From the NCBI RefSeq assembly GCF_009936035.1, contig NZ_QWEO01000002.1:124001-188000 (forward strand): a stretch of 64,000 bases of DNA, read 5' to 3'. The notes beneath the pieces were generated by a model. The model had not been told where the DNA came from. It ran no database searches and was given only the letters and a program-made list of their open reading frames with translations. The position numbers and the translations under genes are program-made. Each line of letters starts with the position of its first letter. Position 1 is the stretch's first letter. Source of the DNA: Neglectibacter sp. X58. GTDB taxonomy: Bacteria; Bacillota; Clostridia; Oscillospirales; Acutalibacteraceae. Below are positions 11,055 to 19,883 of the stretch, in pieces.

Positions 11055-11216
11055 AGAAGCTGTACCGATAGGATTGGTGCGAAGATTTTCGAGGAAATTT
11101 TGTGGGGTTCAAGGCGGAAACCGCAAGAAGACCTGTCGGTTTTCGAGGATTTCTAACACAGAAGCCCGCTAAATTTCCCGGAAAAATTTGTGCAGGAGCC
11201 TATTGGTACAGCTTCT
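11055..11216. repeat. Dispersed inverted-repeat element, family A copy 2
   Basis: The termini AGAAGCTGTACCGATAGG and CCTATTGGTACAGCTTCT pair almost perfectly, and the inner arms (GATTTTCGAGGAAATTTT and AAATTTCCCGGAAAAATT) also pair, so the 162 bp could fold into one long hairpin. The centre (11106-11161) carries the family core: GGTTCAAGGCGGAAACCGCAA, then TTTCGAGGATTTCTAACACAG. The terminal arms have no sequence in common with the other two copies, although the cores are clearly related. The element starts one base after the Nudix terminator and lies between convergent genes. Confidence 0.78.
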
Positions 11217-11243
11217 TAGCTTTGGAAGGCCACAGGGCCTTTG

Positions 11244-12128
11244 TTATTTCACGTTTGCCTTAAGCCATGCGCAGTCGTCGGCAATGCACTTGTCATGCTC
11301 GTCATAGAAGCCCTCGCGCTCGATAACCCAGAAGGCCTCGAAGCTCTGCTCGTCCAGGGCGTCCTTAATGGCCTGCCAGTTCATATTGGACTCCTCCGCG
11401 CCCATCTTGCACTGCACAGCAAAGCGGCGGTTAAAGGCCGGGTCAGCGTTGCGGGCATTAAACTGATCCAGCATCTTCTGGCGCTCCTCCAGAGGCATTT
11501 CGGCAGCCTTGGCAAAGGGGCTTTCGCCGGGGCCTTCCTTGGCAGACCTGGGCCGGGGGCCAGGCCCTAAAATCTTGCAGTTTTCCTTCACATGGATAGC
11601 CACAATCCTGTCCTTGAACCGCCGGATGACGCTGGGAGGATAGAAGCCGCCTACCGTAGCCCAGCCGCAGTCCAACTGGAAGAAGAACTTGCTGGAGTTA
11701 TTGGCCATGTGCTCAATAAGGGTCAGGCCCTCGTCCATGAAGAACTCCTTCTCATGGTTGTGATAGCCCACCTTAATGCCGTAAGGCTCTGCCATTTCCG
11801 CCATGGCGTCCAGCTCCTTGGCAACGGCAATGGCCTCTTCCTTGTTGCAGAAGTCGGTGCTGGCCCAGATAACAGCCTTGCCGCCCAAAGCCGCCATCTT
11901 TTTGACAATCTCCTCTGTGGGCTTGGCGTGGACGGAAACGATTTCCAGCCCTGTCTCCGCAGCCCATTTCTTAATGTCCTCCACGTCGTTGTCCAGGTCA
12001 ACAGGCAGCAGCTCCACGCCGTCAAAGCCCAAAGACTTGATAGTTTGGAACTTCTCCAGCAGGGTAGGGCCAAGGCCCAGATAGCTGGCGATGCCGCCAA
12101 AGGAATATGTACCGATATTGACTTTCAT
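11244..12128 (-). CDS. Sugar phosphate isomerase/epimerase (xylose-isomerase-like TIM barrel)
   Basis: This 294-residue protein belongs to the AP-endonuclease-2/xylose-isomerase-like TIM-barrel group. It starts MKVNIGTYSFGG, typical for the family, and has the metal-site segments GYHNHEKEF, QLDCGWATVGG and AIHVKENCKI with conserved His, Asp and Glu residues at the barrel strand ends. Family members isomerise or epimerise keto-sugars and inositol-type compounds; the substrate cannot be read from sequence. It is a single gene with its own consensus promoter and lies convergent to the Nudix gene, with a repeat element between them. Confidence 0.8.
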   Translation of the reverse strand: MKVNIGTYSFGGIASYLGLGPTLLEKFQTIKSLGFDGVELLPVDLDNDVEDIKKWAAETGLEIVSVHAKPTEEIVKKMAALGGKAVIWASTDFCNKEEAIAVAKELDAMAEMAEPYGIKVGYHNHEKEFFMDEGLTLIEHMANNSSKFFFQLDCGWATVGGFYPPSVIRRFKDRIVAIHVKENCKILGPGPRPRSAKEGPGESPFAKAAEMPLEERQKMLDQFNARNADPAFNRRFAVQCKMGAEESNMNWQAIKDALDEQSFEAFWVIEREGFYDEHDKCIADDCAWLKANVK

Positions 12129-12166
12129 AAGCAGGATCCTCCTGTGTCCATATTTTTCTGAATATC

Positions 12167-12195
12167 ATCATACCACCCTTTTTGCAACCTGTCAA
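12167..12195 (-). promoter_or_regulatory. Sigma-A promoter of the isomerase/epimerase gene
   Basis: On the minus strand TTGACA (12195-12190) and TATGAT (12172-12167) are separated by 17 bases, about 40 bases before the gene start. No operator is evident. Confidence 0.85.
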
Positions 12196-12338
12196 TACGC
12201 CCATAAAATTTTACACAGCATATCTGTTTATTGGGAAAAACCACAGTACTTTTCGCGGGCACCTCCTTCCTCCCCTGCCCGGCAGCCGCTCCCTCTCCTT
12301 TTTCAAAAATTTTTCCCCACAAGGGCCTCTGCCTGTGT

Positions 12339-12344
12339 TATACT
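12339..12344 (+). promoter_or_regulatory. Probable extended -10 promoter of yfbR-dusB-polA
   Basis: TGTTATACT (12336-12344) gives a TATACT -10 box with an upstream TGn extension. The -35 region (CCCACA at the correct distance) is weak. The gene start is 38 bases downstream. It would serve the closely spaced yfbR, dusB and polA genes. Confidence 0.5.
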
Positions 12345-12381
12345 AAGGGTGTATTGAGAAACGAAAAAGGAGCGACGCGCC

Positions 12382-13032
12382 ATGTACCATTTCTTTGCCA
12401 TGCTTTCCCGCATGAAATATATCAACCGCTGGGGCCTGATGCATAACACCCGCTATGAAAACCTTTGCGAGCACTCCATGGAGGTGGCCCTTCTGGCCCA
12501 TGCCCTGGCAACCCTGGGAAACCGCCGCTTCGGCAAGACCTACAACGCGGAGCGGGCCGCCGCCCTGGCGGTGCTGCACGACGCTTCGGAAATCATCACG
12601 GGGGACTTGCCCACGCCGGTGAAGTATCATTCAGAGGAAATCCGCAAGGCATACGGGGAGGTGGAGGAAATGGCGGTGGAGCACCTTGTTTCCATGCTGC
12701 CCGAGGATCTGCGCCCCTGCTACCGGGAACTGATGACCATGGGTGCGCCGGGGGATCAGGAGCTTCGCGCCCTGGTGAAGGCGGCCGACCGCATTTCCGC
12801 GGCCATCAAATGCATTGAGGAGCGCCGGGGCGGCAACCAGGATTTCCGCAAGGCAGAGCAGGGCATTTTGCAGTCCATCCGGGACATGCGCCTGCCGGAG
12901 GCCGACTGCTTTTTAGCAGAGTTTTTGCCCTCCTATGGGCTTACCATTGAGGAGCAGGACTACACCCGGGAAGCGGGGCTTCACTTCTCCCCCTCCTCCC
13001 AGATGGTCTTTTCCCAGGTGGTACATAAATAA
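12382..13032 (+). CDS. yfbR: 5'-deoxynucleotidase YfbR-like HD-domain phosphohydrolase
   Basis: The 216-residue protein has the signature of the YfbR family: an Arg-Trp pair at residues 16-17 that recognises the deoxyribonucleotide, CEHS with H31, the HD dyad in VLHDASE, and a distal Asp in KAADRISA. These are the metal ligands of an HD phosphohydrolase acting on deoxyribonucleoside 5'-monophosphates. A role in dNTP balance would suit its position upstream of dusB and polA, but that link is inference. An AAAGGAG site precedes the ATG by about 12 bases; dusB follows after 14 bases. Confidence 0.88.
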   Translation: MYHFFAMLSRMKYINRWGLMHNTRYENLCEHSMEVALLAHALATLGNRRFGKTYNAERAAALAVLHDASEIITGDLPTPVKYHSEEIRKAYGEVEEMAVEHLVSMLPEDLRPCYRELMTMGAPGDQELRALVKAADRISAAIKCIEERRGGNQDFRKAEQGILQSIRDMRLPEADCFLAEFLPSYGLTIEEQDYTREAGLHFSPSSQMVFSQVVHK

Positions 13033-13046
13033 AAGGAGGGTTCCCC

Positions 13047-14036
13047 GTGAAGATAGGCAATATGGAGATACAGGGCCGGGCGGCCTTAGCCCCTATGGCA
13101 GGGGTGACAGACGCCGCCTTCCGCCAGGTGTGCCAGGGCTTTGGCGCGGCCTATACCGTAACAGAGATGGTCAGTGCCCGGGCGGTCACCTATGGCGACA
13201 AAAAAACAGCGGAAATAGCGGCGGTAAGCCAGGACGCCTCCCCGGTGTTCATCCAGCTTTTCGGGGAGGATCCCCAAACTATCGCCCAAGCCGGTGAAAT
13301 GCTCATGGCCCTGCACCCAGACGGCTTTGACTTAAACATGGGCTGCCCGGTGCCCAAGGTGGCGGGAAACGGCGCGGGCAGCGCCCTGATGCAAGATCCC
13401 CAGAAATGCGGGGAGATCGTGTCCGCCCTGCGGCGGTCGGTGCCTGTGCCTGTTACGGTAAAAATGCGGGCCGGGTGGGACGAATCCAGCAAAAACGCTG
13501 TGGAGGTGGCAAAAATTTGCCAGCAGGCCGGGGCAGCCGCTTTGTGCGTACATGGGCGCACCCGCGCCCAGATGTACCAGGGAAAGGCGGACTGGGACAT
13601 CATCCGCCAGGTGAAGGAGGCGGTCAGCATCCCGGTTATCGGCAACGGGGACGTGGCAGGCGCCCAATCTGCCCGGAACCTTTTGATGGAAACGGGCTGC
13701 GACATGGTGATGGTGGGCCGGGGGGCCTTGGGGAACCCCTGGGTGTTTCGGCAGATAAACGCCTACCTCACCGATTCCTGCACCATCCTGCCGCCTCCCG
13801 GCATTGCCGAAAGGCTTTTCACCATGCGCAGGCACATTGGCCTGCTGGTGGAGCTGAAGGGCGAGGGCCGGGCCATGCGGGAGGCCAGGAAGCACGCAGG
13901 CTGGTATCTCCACGGCCTGCGGGGAGCGGCAGAGTTCCGGCGCAGGGCCGGGCAGCTTTGCACCCTGGAAGATTTGGACAGGCTGGTGGGGGACGTATAC
14001 CAGAGAAATCAACAAGAGCAGGAGGAAGACCTATGA
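13047..14036 (+). CDS. dusB: tRNA-dihydrouridine synthase (DusB type)
   Basis: The 329-residue flavoprotein has the Dus motifs in order: APMAGVTDAAFR near the N-terminus, FDLNMGCPVPKV with the catalytic cysteine, VHGRTRAQMYQGKADW, GNGDV and VGRGALGNPWVF for FMN binding, and a helical C-terminal tRNA-binding domain. It reduces uridine to dihydrouridine in the D-loop of tRNA. It starts with GTG at 13047, directed by AAAGGAGG at 13032-13040. Its TGA overlaps the ATG of polA (ATGA, 14033-14036), so the two are translationally coupled. Confidence 0.93.
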   Translation: MKIGNMEIQGRAALAPMAGVTDAAFRQVCQGFGAAYTVTEMVSARAVTYGDKKTAEIAAVSQDASPVFIQLFGEDPQTIAQAGEMLMALHPDGFDLNMGCPVPKVAGNGAGSALMQDPQKCGEIVSALRRSVPVPVTVKMRAGWDESSKNAVEVAKICQQAGAAALCVHGRTRAQMYQGKADWDIIRQVKEAVSIPVIGNGDVAGAQSARNLLMETGCDMVMVGRGALGNPWVFRQINAYLTDSCTILPPPGIAERLFTMRRHIGLLVELKGEGRAMREARKHAGWYLHGLRGAAEFRRRAGQLCTLEDLDRLVGDVYQRNQQEQEEDL

Positions 14037-16609
14037 AGCTATTGGTGTTAGACGGGAACAGCATCCTGAACCGGGCCTTTTACGGGATAAAGCTTTTGTC
14101 CACAAAATCCGGGGAATTTACAAACGGCATATACGGCTTTCTCACCATGCTGAAAAAGCTTTTGGAGGAGACAGAGCCGGAAGGGGTGGCGGCGGCCTTT
14201 GACATGCGGGCGCCCACCTTCCGGCACAAGCAGTATGCGGGATATAAGGCAAACCGCAAGGGCATGCCCGAGGAGCTTGCCCAGCAGCTTCCTGTTTTGC
14301 AGCAGCTTCTGCGGGATTTGGGCTGCCATGTCGTCACCTGCGAGGGGTGGGAGGCCGACGATATCCTGGGCACCCTTTCCGCCGCCTGCGAGAAGGAGGG
14401 CCACCAGTGCCTCATTGCCACAGGAGACAGGGACAGCCTGCAGCTTGTGTCCGGCAGCACCAGCGTGCGCCTTGCCACCACGAAATTCGGCCAGCCCCAG
14501 GTGACGCTGTACGACGAAGGGAAAATCATGGAGGAATACGGCGTAACCCCCCGGCAGATGATCGATCTCAAGGCCATCCAGGGGGATGCCTCCGACTGCA
14601 TCCCCGGCGTGGCGGGCATCGGCCCCAAAGGCGCGGGGGAGCTTATCCAGAAATACGGCAGCGTCCAATACCTGTATGATCACCTGGAAGAGCTGGATAT
14701 CAAGCCTGCCATGCGCAAAAAGCTGGAGGCCTCCCGGGACAACGCCTTTTTAAGCTATGATTTGGGCACCATCCGCCGGGATGCCCCCATTGACACCACC
14801 CTTGCCCACTATCAAAAGGGGGCCGGGGATCCCCAGAAAGCCGCGGCCGCTATGGTAAAGTTGGAGCTTTTCTCCCTTTTGGAAAAATTCGGGCTGGACG
14901 GCATCCCCGCCCCCCAGCAGGAGGCGGAAAAGGCAGCCGGGGAAGCCCTGCCTGTAAACCGCCTTCCAGACGGCGCGGCCATGCTGCCCCGGCTGGAGGA
15001 TGAGGGCGCAGCCTATTTCCTGTGCCAGTGGGACAAGGAAGGCGCCCTTTTGGAGATGGATTTCTGCCACAAGGGGGAGCTTTGGGCTGTGCAACCGGAC
15101 GAAGCCTTTTTGCGGGCCTTCTTCCAGAACGGGCGCATCGGGAAATTCACCCACGATGTAAAGCCCCTGCACCGGCTGGCCCTGCGCCTTAATACCCAGG
15201 TGGAAAACGTGCGCATGGACACAGCCCTGGCAGGGTATCTTTTAAACCCCTCTGCCAGCGGCTATGACGTGCCGAGGCTCTGCGCCGAATACCGGGTCGT
15301 CCTGCCGGAGCTGGAGGAAGAAGCCCTCTGCTGTGCCGCCGGGATGCCCGGGCTGTGCCAGTCCCTCTCTAAGGCCATTGACGAAAACGGACAGCGGGAG
15401 CTGCTGGAAAACATTGAAATCCCCTTAAGCTTTGTGCTGGCCCAGATGGAGCACATCGGGTTTTACGTGGACAGGGATTCCATCGAGGCCTACGGCAGAG
15501 AGATGGAGCGGCAGGTGCAGGAACTGCACGACTCCATCATAGAGCAGGTGGGATACGATTTCAACATCAACTCCCCCAAGCAGCTAGGGGAAGCCCTCTT
15601 TGAAAAGCTGGGGCTGCCCCATGGGAAAAAGACGAAAACAGGCTGGTCCACCAATGTGGACGTTTTAAACGATCTGCGCTGGCAGGCCCCGGTGGTGGAG
15701 GAAATCCTCCGCTACCGCACAGTATCGAAGCTGAAATCCACCTACTGCGACGGGCTTTTAAAGGTGATTGGCCCGGACGGGCGCATCCACTCCAGCTTCA
15801 ACCAGACAGAAACCCGCACAGGGCGCATTTCCAGCACAGAGCCGAACCTGCAGAACATCCCGGTGCGCACCCCCATCGGACGGGAGCTGCGGAAGTTTTT
15901 CGCGGCGGAAAAAGGCGTGCTGGTGGACGCGGACTACAGCCAGATCGAGCTGCGGGTGCTGGCCCATGTGGCAAACGATTCCGCCATGCAGGAGGACTTC
16001 AGGGAGGGCCGGGATATCCACACCGCCACAGCGGCAAGGGTGTTCGGCATGCCTCCGGAACTGGTGACAGGCGAAATGCGCAGCAGGGCAAAGGCTGTAA
16101 ACTTTGGCATTGTCTATGGCATCGGGGCCTTCTCCCTTTCCAAGGATATCGGGGTTAGCCGCAAGGAGGCAGAGGACTATATCAACGAGTACCTGCGGGG
16201 ATTCGCCGGGGTGGACGCCTACATGAAGCGGGTGGCAGAGGAGGCCCGGGAGCAGGGCTATGTGGAAACCATGTTCGGCCGCAGGCGCTATCTGCCGGAG
16301 CTGAAAAGCTCCAACTTCAACATGCGGGCCTTTGGGGAACGGGTGGCCCGGAACATGCCCATCCAGGGGGCGGCGGCGGACATCATTAAAATCGCCATGA
16401 TCCGGGTTTCCAAACGGCTTATGCAGGAAGGCCTTCAGGCCAGGATGATTTTGCAGGTACACGACGAGCTGATTGTAGAGTGTCCGGAAAGCGAGCAGGA
16501 ACAGGTGAAAAAGCTGCTGCGGGAGGAGATGGAGCAGGCGGTAAACCTTGCCGTTCCCCTGGTGGCAGACGCCTGCGCCGGGAAAACCTGGTACGACGCC
16601 AAAGGCTGA
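14033..16609 (+). CDS. polA: DNA polymerase I
   Basis: The 858-residue protein has an N-terminal 5'-3' exonuclease domain (starts MKLLVLDGNSILNRAFYG; contains GWEADDILGTL and ATGDRDSLQL), a middle 3'-5' exonuclease-like domain, and a C-terminal polymerase domain with motif A (YSQIELRVLAHVANDSA), motif B (RSRAKAVNFGIVYGIG) and motif C (QVHDELIVE). The middle domain lacks the Asp-x-Glu metal ligands expected at its first strand (here FLCQWDKEGALLEM), so proofreading is probably absent, as in Bacillus PolA. It fills Okazaki and repair gaps. An upstream extension of this frame inside dusB is not used: the GGAGGAAG site sits just before the ATG at 14033. Confidence 0.96.
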   Translation: MKLLVLDGNSILNRAFYGIKLLSTKSGEFTNGIYGFLTMLKKLLEETEPEGVAAAFDMRAPTFRHKQYAGYKANRKGMPEELAQQLPVLQQLLRDLGCHVVTCEGWEADDILGTLSAACEKEGHQCLIATGDRDSLQLVSGSTSVRLATTKFGQPQVTLYDEGKIMEEYGVTPRQMIDLKAIQGDASDCIPGVAGIGPKGAGELIQKYGSVQYLYDHLEELDIKPAMRKKLEASRDNAFLSYDLGTIRRDAPIDTTLAHYQKGAGDPQKAAAAMVKLELFSLLEKFGLDGIPAPQQEAEKAAGEALPVNRLPDGAAMLPRLEDEGAAYFLCQWDKEGALLEMDFCHKGELWAVQPDEAFLRAFFQNGRIGKFTHDVKPLHRLALRLNTQVENVRMDTALAGYLLNPSASGYDVPRLCAEYRVVLPELEEEALCCAAGMPGLCQSLSKAIDENGQRELLENIEIPLSFVLAQMEHIGFYVDRDSIEAYGREMERQVQELHDSIIEQVGYDFNINSPKQLGEALFEKLGLPHGKKTKTGWSTNVDVLNDLRWQAPVVEEILRYRTVSKLKSTYCDGLLKVIGPDGRIHSSFNQTETRTGRISSTEPNLQNIPVRTPIGRELRKFFAAEKGVLVDADYSQIELRVLAHVANDSAMQEDFREGRDIHTATAARVFGMPPELVTGEMRSRAKAVNFGIVYGIGAFSLSKDIGVSRKEAEDYINEYLRGFAGVDAYMKRVAEEAREQGYVETMFGRRRYLPELKSSNFNMRAFGERVARNMPIQGAAADIIKIAMIRVSKRLMQEGLQARMILQVHDELIVECPESEQEQVKKLLREEMEQAVNLAVPLVADACAGKTWYDAKG

Positions 16610-16932
16610 CAGCACGCAGGACAGAGGGAACGCGGCCGGATGCTTCCGCGCTTACGGCGGCCATCGTGTGTCCTCCTGCCCCCGTGGAGTCCACAGTTGA
16701 AATCCGCTGGGAAAACTGCTATAATGAATAATAGGCAATACCGCACCATTCTAAGCGGGATATTACGGCGCCCATACATGGTATAATAACCGCAAAGCGC
16801 TCACCCCCTGCTTCGCAGGGGTATCGGGAACTCCGGATAAGGTTATGGTACAATAAACCGCCCGGGACAGGGAGACAAAAAGGCCGTCCTTAACCGGGCG
16901 GTTCTTAAACTCCATGTTGGAAAAGAGGAAGC
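16610..16932 (+). promoter_or_regulatory. 323-base intergenic leader with several -10-like boxes and a large hairpin
   Basis: No protein is encoded here. A good promoter occurs at 16697-16725: TTGAAA, 17 bases, TATAAT. Two further -10-like boxes follow inside a direct repeat, TGGTATAATAA.CCGC at 16779 and TGGTACAATAAACCGC at 16846. Between them a small hairpin CCCCTGCTTCGCAGGGG lies at 16805-16821. A stem AACCGCCCGG/CCGGGCGGTT (16856-16865 with 16894-16903) encloses an inner GGAC/GTCC pair. The transcript from the first promoter would carry about 200 bases of structured leader before the membrane-protein gene; a small RNA cannot be excluded. Confidence 0.5.
16697..16725 (+). promoter_or_regulatory. 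Sigma-A promoter upstream of the O-antigen-ligase-like gene
   Basis: TTGAAA (16697-16702) and TATAAT (16720-16725) with a 17-base spacer. Transcription would start about 200 bases before the next gene. Confidence 0.75.
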
Positions 16933-18432
16933 ATGAAGCGTATTCTACAGAGAGACTTTCTTACACATACCCCCGCCATTGTGACTGTGCTTTTAGTAAG
17001 CCAGCCTGTGCTGGATGTACTGTCCTATTTCATGGGGGAAGCGGAGCTTACAAGCGTTACCACCGCCCTGCGCTGCCTGCTGCTGGTAGCTGTGAGCGCC
17101 TACGGCTTCTATCTGTCAGACCGCAAATGGGTTTATGGAGCTATGTATGGCGCCATAGGCGCGCTCTGGCTTTTACACGGGCTGAACTGCGCCCGTATGG
17201 GCTATATGGATCCTATCGGGGACGTGGCGGAGTATTTGAAGCTTATCCAGCTCCCCTTGTGGACGCTGACTTTTATTACATGCCTGAAAAAACGCGGGGA
17301 ACTGTTTTTGCGCCTCCCTTTCTTTTTCGCGGTAAATTTCACCACAGTGCTGCTGATAATCCTGCTTTCCTACGCCGTTGGCGCCCCAGCTTATACTTAT
17401 GACTTTTCCGAGCGTGGCATCCAACTGGGCGTGCTGGGCTGGTTTGGCGTGCCAAACGCCCAAAGCGCCATCCTCTGCCTGCTGGTGACAGGGCTGCTGT
17501 TATGGGCCGCCCGTACGGAAAGGCTTTCTGTGTTTTCCCTTGCGTGCGCTTTGGGGATGGGGCTTTTGTACCTTACAGGCACCCGGCTTACGTACTTTTC
17601 TGCTGTGCTGCTGTGCGGGGCTTTCGGGATCCTGTTCCTGCTAACCCGCGGGCATATCCGCTTCTGTATCCCCCTTCTCCTGGCGGCGGCAGTGCTGCTG
17701 TCCTTGCAGGGCGTTTCCCCCATGGTGCAGCGGCAGAAGCTTACAGCCAACTCTTATGCCATCTATGAGGAAAAGGCCGCTGCTGTTTTAGGAGAGGACT
17801 GGGATTTCACCTATGCACAAGGGGAGGAAATCCCCCCGGAAAAGCTGGAAAAAATACAGCGGGTGTATACGGAGGTGTACAGCAAGCCCGGCGTGTTCGG
17901 CGGGCCTCTGCTGGGGGATTTGCTGGAGCGCTTTGGCTTGGAAAAGGTGATGGAGCAGTATCATTACGCCACCCAGCCCCAGGTTCTGTATAACAGCCGT
18001 ACAAAGCGCCTGGCGGCCCTGGATTTAATCCGGGACGAGAAGGATTTCCCCACCAGGCTTTTAGGGTTTGAGTATGCGGAGGCCACCATAAATGGGTACA
18101 ATTATGACGCGGAGAACGACCTTTCCGCCCTTCCCTTCTATTACGGCTATTTAGGCGCCGCCCTGTATCTGGGCTTCATTCTGTACTTCGTGTGGTGCGT
18201 CCTGAAAGGCCTGGTGCAAAACCGCCGGAGGTTTTTTGACTTCCTTTCCCTGGAGCTGGGGGCCTATTCCCTTATATGCATACTGGCGCTGGGCGCGGCC
18301 CAGTTTTCCGGGCAGGTGCTGCGCAAGCCTAACGTTACCGTATACTTTTCCCTTGCCTTGGCAGGCATTTACTATCTGGTGAAAATCCGGGAATGCCCCG
18401 GGAGTTCCCGGAAGCAGGGAAGGAAGGCATAG
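16933..18432 (+). CDS. O-antigen-ligase-like polytopic membrane protein
   Basis: The 499-residue protein has about ten hydrophobic segments, the first at residues 15-35, and one large loop near residues 260-400 that is rich in charged and aromatic residues (TYAQGEEIPPEKLEK, YHYATQPQVLYN). The segment LTGTRLTYFSAVLLC and the topology of many helices with one long late loop resemble the O-antigen ligase/polymerase group (Wzy/WaaL type), which joins or polymerises lipid-linked glycans outside the membrane. Specificity is unknown and assignment rests on topology and a short motif. An AGAGGAAG site precedes the ATG. It stands alone between its own promoter and a strong terminator, about 28 kb from the surface-polymer locus. 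Confidence 0.6.
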   Translation: MKRILQRDFLTHTPAIVTVLLVSQPVLDVLSYFMGEAELTSVTTALRCLLLVAVSAYGFYLSDRKWVYGAMYGAIGALWLLHGLNCARMGYMDPIGDVAEYLKLIQLPLWTLTFITCLKKRGELFLRLPFFFAVNFTTVLLIILLSYAVGAPAYTYDFSERGIQLGVLGWFGVPNAQSAILCLLVTGLLLWAARTERLSVFSLACALGMGLLYLTGTRLTYFSAVLLCGAFGILFLLTRGHIRFCIPLLLAAAVLLSLQGVSPMVQRQKLTANSYAIYEEKAAAVLGEDWDFTYAQGEEIPPEKLEKIQRVYTEVYSKPGVFGGPLLGDLLERFGLEKVMEQYHYATQPQVLYNSRTKRLAALDLIRDEKDFPTRLLGFEYAEATINGYNYDAENDLSALPFYYGYLGAALYLGFILYFVWCVLKGLVQNRRRFFDFLSLELGAYSLICILALGAAQFSGQVLRKPNVTVYFSLALAGIYYLVKIRECPGSSRKQGRKA

Positions 18433-18479
18433 CATTTTCCAATCCTTCCAATTTTATGAACAAAATGTTAATAATGGTA

Positions 18480-18515
18480 AAAACCCGCAGGTTTTTGGTA
18501 AAACCTGCGGGTTTT
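18480..18515 (+). terminator. Strong hairpin terminator, possibly bidirectional
   Basis: AAAACCCGCAGGTTT pairs with AAACCTGCGGGTTTT. It lies between convergent genes and has A and T runs on either side. Confidence 0.85.
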
Positions 18516-18579
18516 GTAAACTTTCTGTAATCTCTTGCAGCTATTTGTCATCCATCTCTGGCTGTCCCGTTCCGTCTCT

Positions 18580-19080
18580 TCACTCGCCGCCGGCTTCGCT
18601 GACAGCGTCTGCTCCAGAAGCCATGGTCCTACCGCTCTCCATCTCCCGGATGTCCTCTTCTGAAAGCTCGCTTTTCTTGTCTTGTGGATCCCTCTTCGGC
18701 TTCCGGGTCACCATTGCCAGCCGATAGGCGTTCATGTCGTGCTCCTTCAAATAGCGCAGATCCTCCGGGGGCACCCTGTCCCCTGCGGAGATGCTGGCGG
18801 AAATCTTGGCGCACTTGTCCATGATATCCATCTGCTTTTTGTAACTGTCAAGCAGGGAACCGCCGCCGGACTCTTCCTTTTCCTTCTGCCCCAGCCGGCC
18901 CAACTCCTCGGCCATCTGTTTTGCCTGCTCTGTGAGGAAATCCGCCGCCCGTTTGGACAGCTCCAGCCTGTCCTGCCGGGCCTTGCCCATGGGGCTTTGT
19001 CCCCCTAATTGCGGCTTTTTCTCTGGAACCGCCTGCTTCACTGTCCCCCCAAAACGCTTTCCGGTTACCCGCATTTCCAT
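18580..19080 (-). CDS. Conserved hypothetical protein, charged and helical
   Basis: I do not recognise this 166-residue protein. It is hydrophilic, with no membrane segment or signal peptide. Residues 35-70 look like an amphipathic helix or coiled coil (LSKRAADFLTEQAKQMAEEL), followed by a Gly/Ser break and a second region with AKISASISAGDRVPPEDLRY and YRLAMVTRKPKRDP. The tail is acidic (SELSEEDIREMES). The ATG follows GGAAAGGAGCG, the usual ribosome binding site here. It lies 87 bases downstream of the DUF4364 gene on the same strand. A structural or adaptor role is all that composition suggests. Confidence 0.65.
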   Translation of the reverse strand: MEMRVTGKRFGGTVKQAVPEKKPQLGGQSPMGKARQDRLELSKRAADFLTEQAKQMAEELGRLGQKEKEESGGGSLLDSYKKQMDIMDKCAKISASISAGDRVPPEDLRYLKEHDMNAYRLAMVTRKPKRDPQDKKSELSEEDIREMESGRTMASGADAVSEAGGE

Positions 19081-19167
19081 AAAACACGCTCCTTTCCGCA
19101 GCGGAAATCCCCTGCCATTTACCTACTATATCGGCTTTGCGCGCCTTTTAAATAAGCGCCACGACTC

Positions 19168-19740
19168 CTATTTCTCAAACAACTCCTTTGCATACCCCAT
19201 GTCCCCTGTGAGAAAGGATAAAAGCAGCCTGTAAGCCCCTTCGGGGTTTTTGTAGAAGTTTCCCCGCACCAGTTCTGCCTGCGCCCTGTCCGGCACATAC
19301 AGGGAGACGGACATCAGCTCCATGTCCCCTCCGGAGATGTGGCAGGAAACCTGGAAGCCCTTAGCGCCCTCCTGGATTTCCACCCGGTTCTCCCGCTGCA
19401 CCTGGGCCTGGGCCAGCAGAGCCAGCGCCGTCTCTGTGGCCTTGTCCCGCACAGAAAGGGGCAGGGTGTCCCCCAGGGCGGCGGCTATCTCCCGCCCGGT
19501 TTTTTCCACCTGGCAAAGCCCCGCCCCATCCTGGGAAATGTGGCCCAGCCGCTCTAAAGCGGCAAATGCGTCCTCTACCTCAAAGTAATTCGCCAGACCC
19601 TTTCGCTGCAAAATTTGAGAGATGTCCTCCCGGGGCAAGGGCGCGTCTACGCTATGCAGCACATAGCATATCAATATACGGATATCATTTGGGTTCCATA
19701 ATCCTCCTGGCCCTACGCCGCCGGTAAACCCCCGCTCCAT
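19168..19740 (-). CDS. DUF4364 family protein
   Basis: The 190-residue protein matches the DUF4364 pattern found in Clostridia: an N-terminal winged-helix-like part (NPNDIRILICYVLHSVDAPL, then DISQILQRKGLANYFEVEDA), a short linker, and a C-terminal region ending YRLLLSFLTGD. This suggests a DNA-binding or protein-interaction domain, but the function of the family is not known to me. The start at 19740 (MERGF) is chosen because GGAGGG is correctly spaced before it; a TTG six codons upstream would overlap that site. Confidence 0.75.
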   Translation of the reverse strand: MERGFTGGVGPGGLWNPNDIRILICYVLHSVDAPLPREDISQILQRKGLANYFEVEDAFAALERLGHISQDGAGLCQVEKTGREIAAALGDTLPLSVRDKATETALALLAQAQVQRENRVEIQEGAKGFQVSCHISGGDMELMSVSLYVPDRAQAELVRGNFYKNPEGAYRLLLSFLTGDMGYAKELFEK

Positions 19741-19833
19741 GACCATCCCTCCAGACAAAACATTTTTTATATAAGCTTATTATACCATACCCCTGCGAAA
19801 GGCGCAATGGGAGCAGGCGCGTAAAAGGGCAAG

Positions 19834-19865
19834 AGGGGCCGCCCGGCTTGTGCCGGACGGCCCCT
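19834..19865 (-). terminator. Terminator-like hairpin after secDF
   Basis: A GC-rich stem GGGGCCG.CCGGC with its complement lies 19 bases beyond the secDF stop. The trailing T-run on the minus strand is interrupted (TCTTGCCCTTTT), so efficiency is uncertain. Confidence 0.55.
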
Positions 19866-19883
19866 TTATCGTATCTGCTGTTT

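Noticed and set aside
13406-14032. Upstream extension of the polA frame inside dusB
   Set aside because: The polymerase family start MKLLVLDGNS is at 14033 behind a good ribosome binding site, and the extension is the out-of-frame translation of dusB.
16726-16910. Candidate 6S RNA between the promoter and the O-antigen-ligase-like gene
   Set aside because: The size is right, but I do not see one long imperfect hairpin with a central bubble; only local hairpins are visible.
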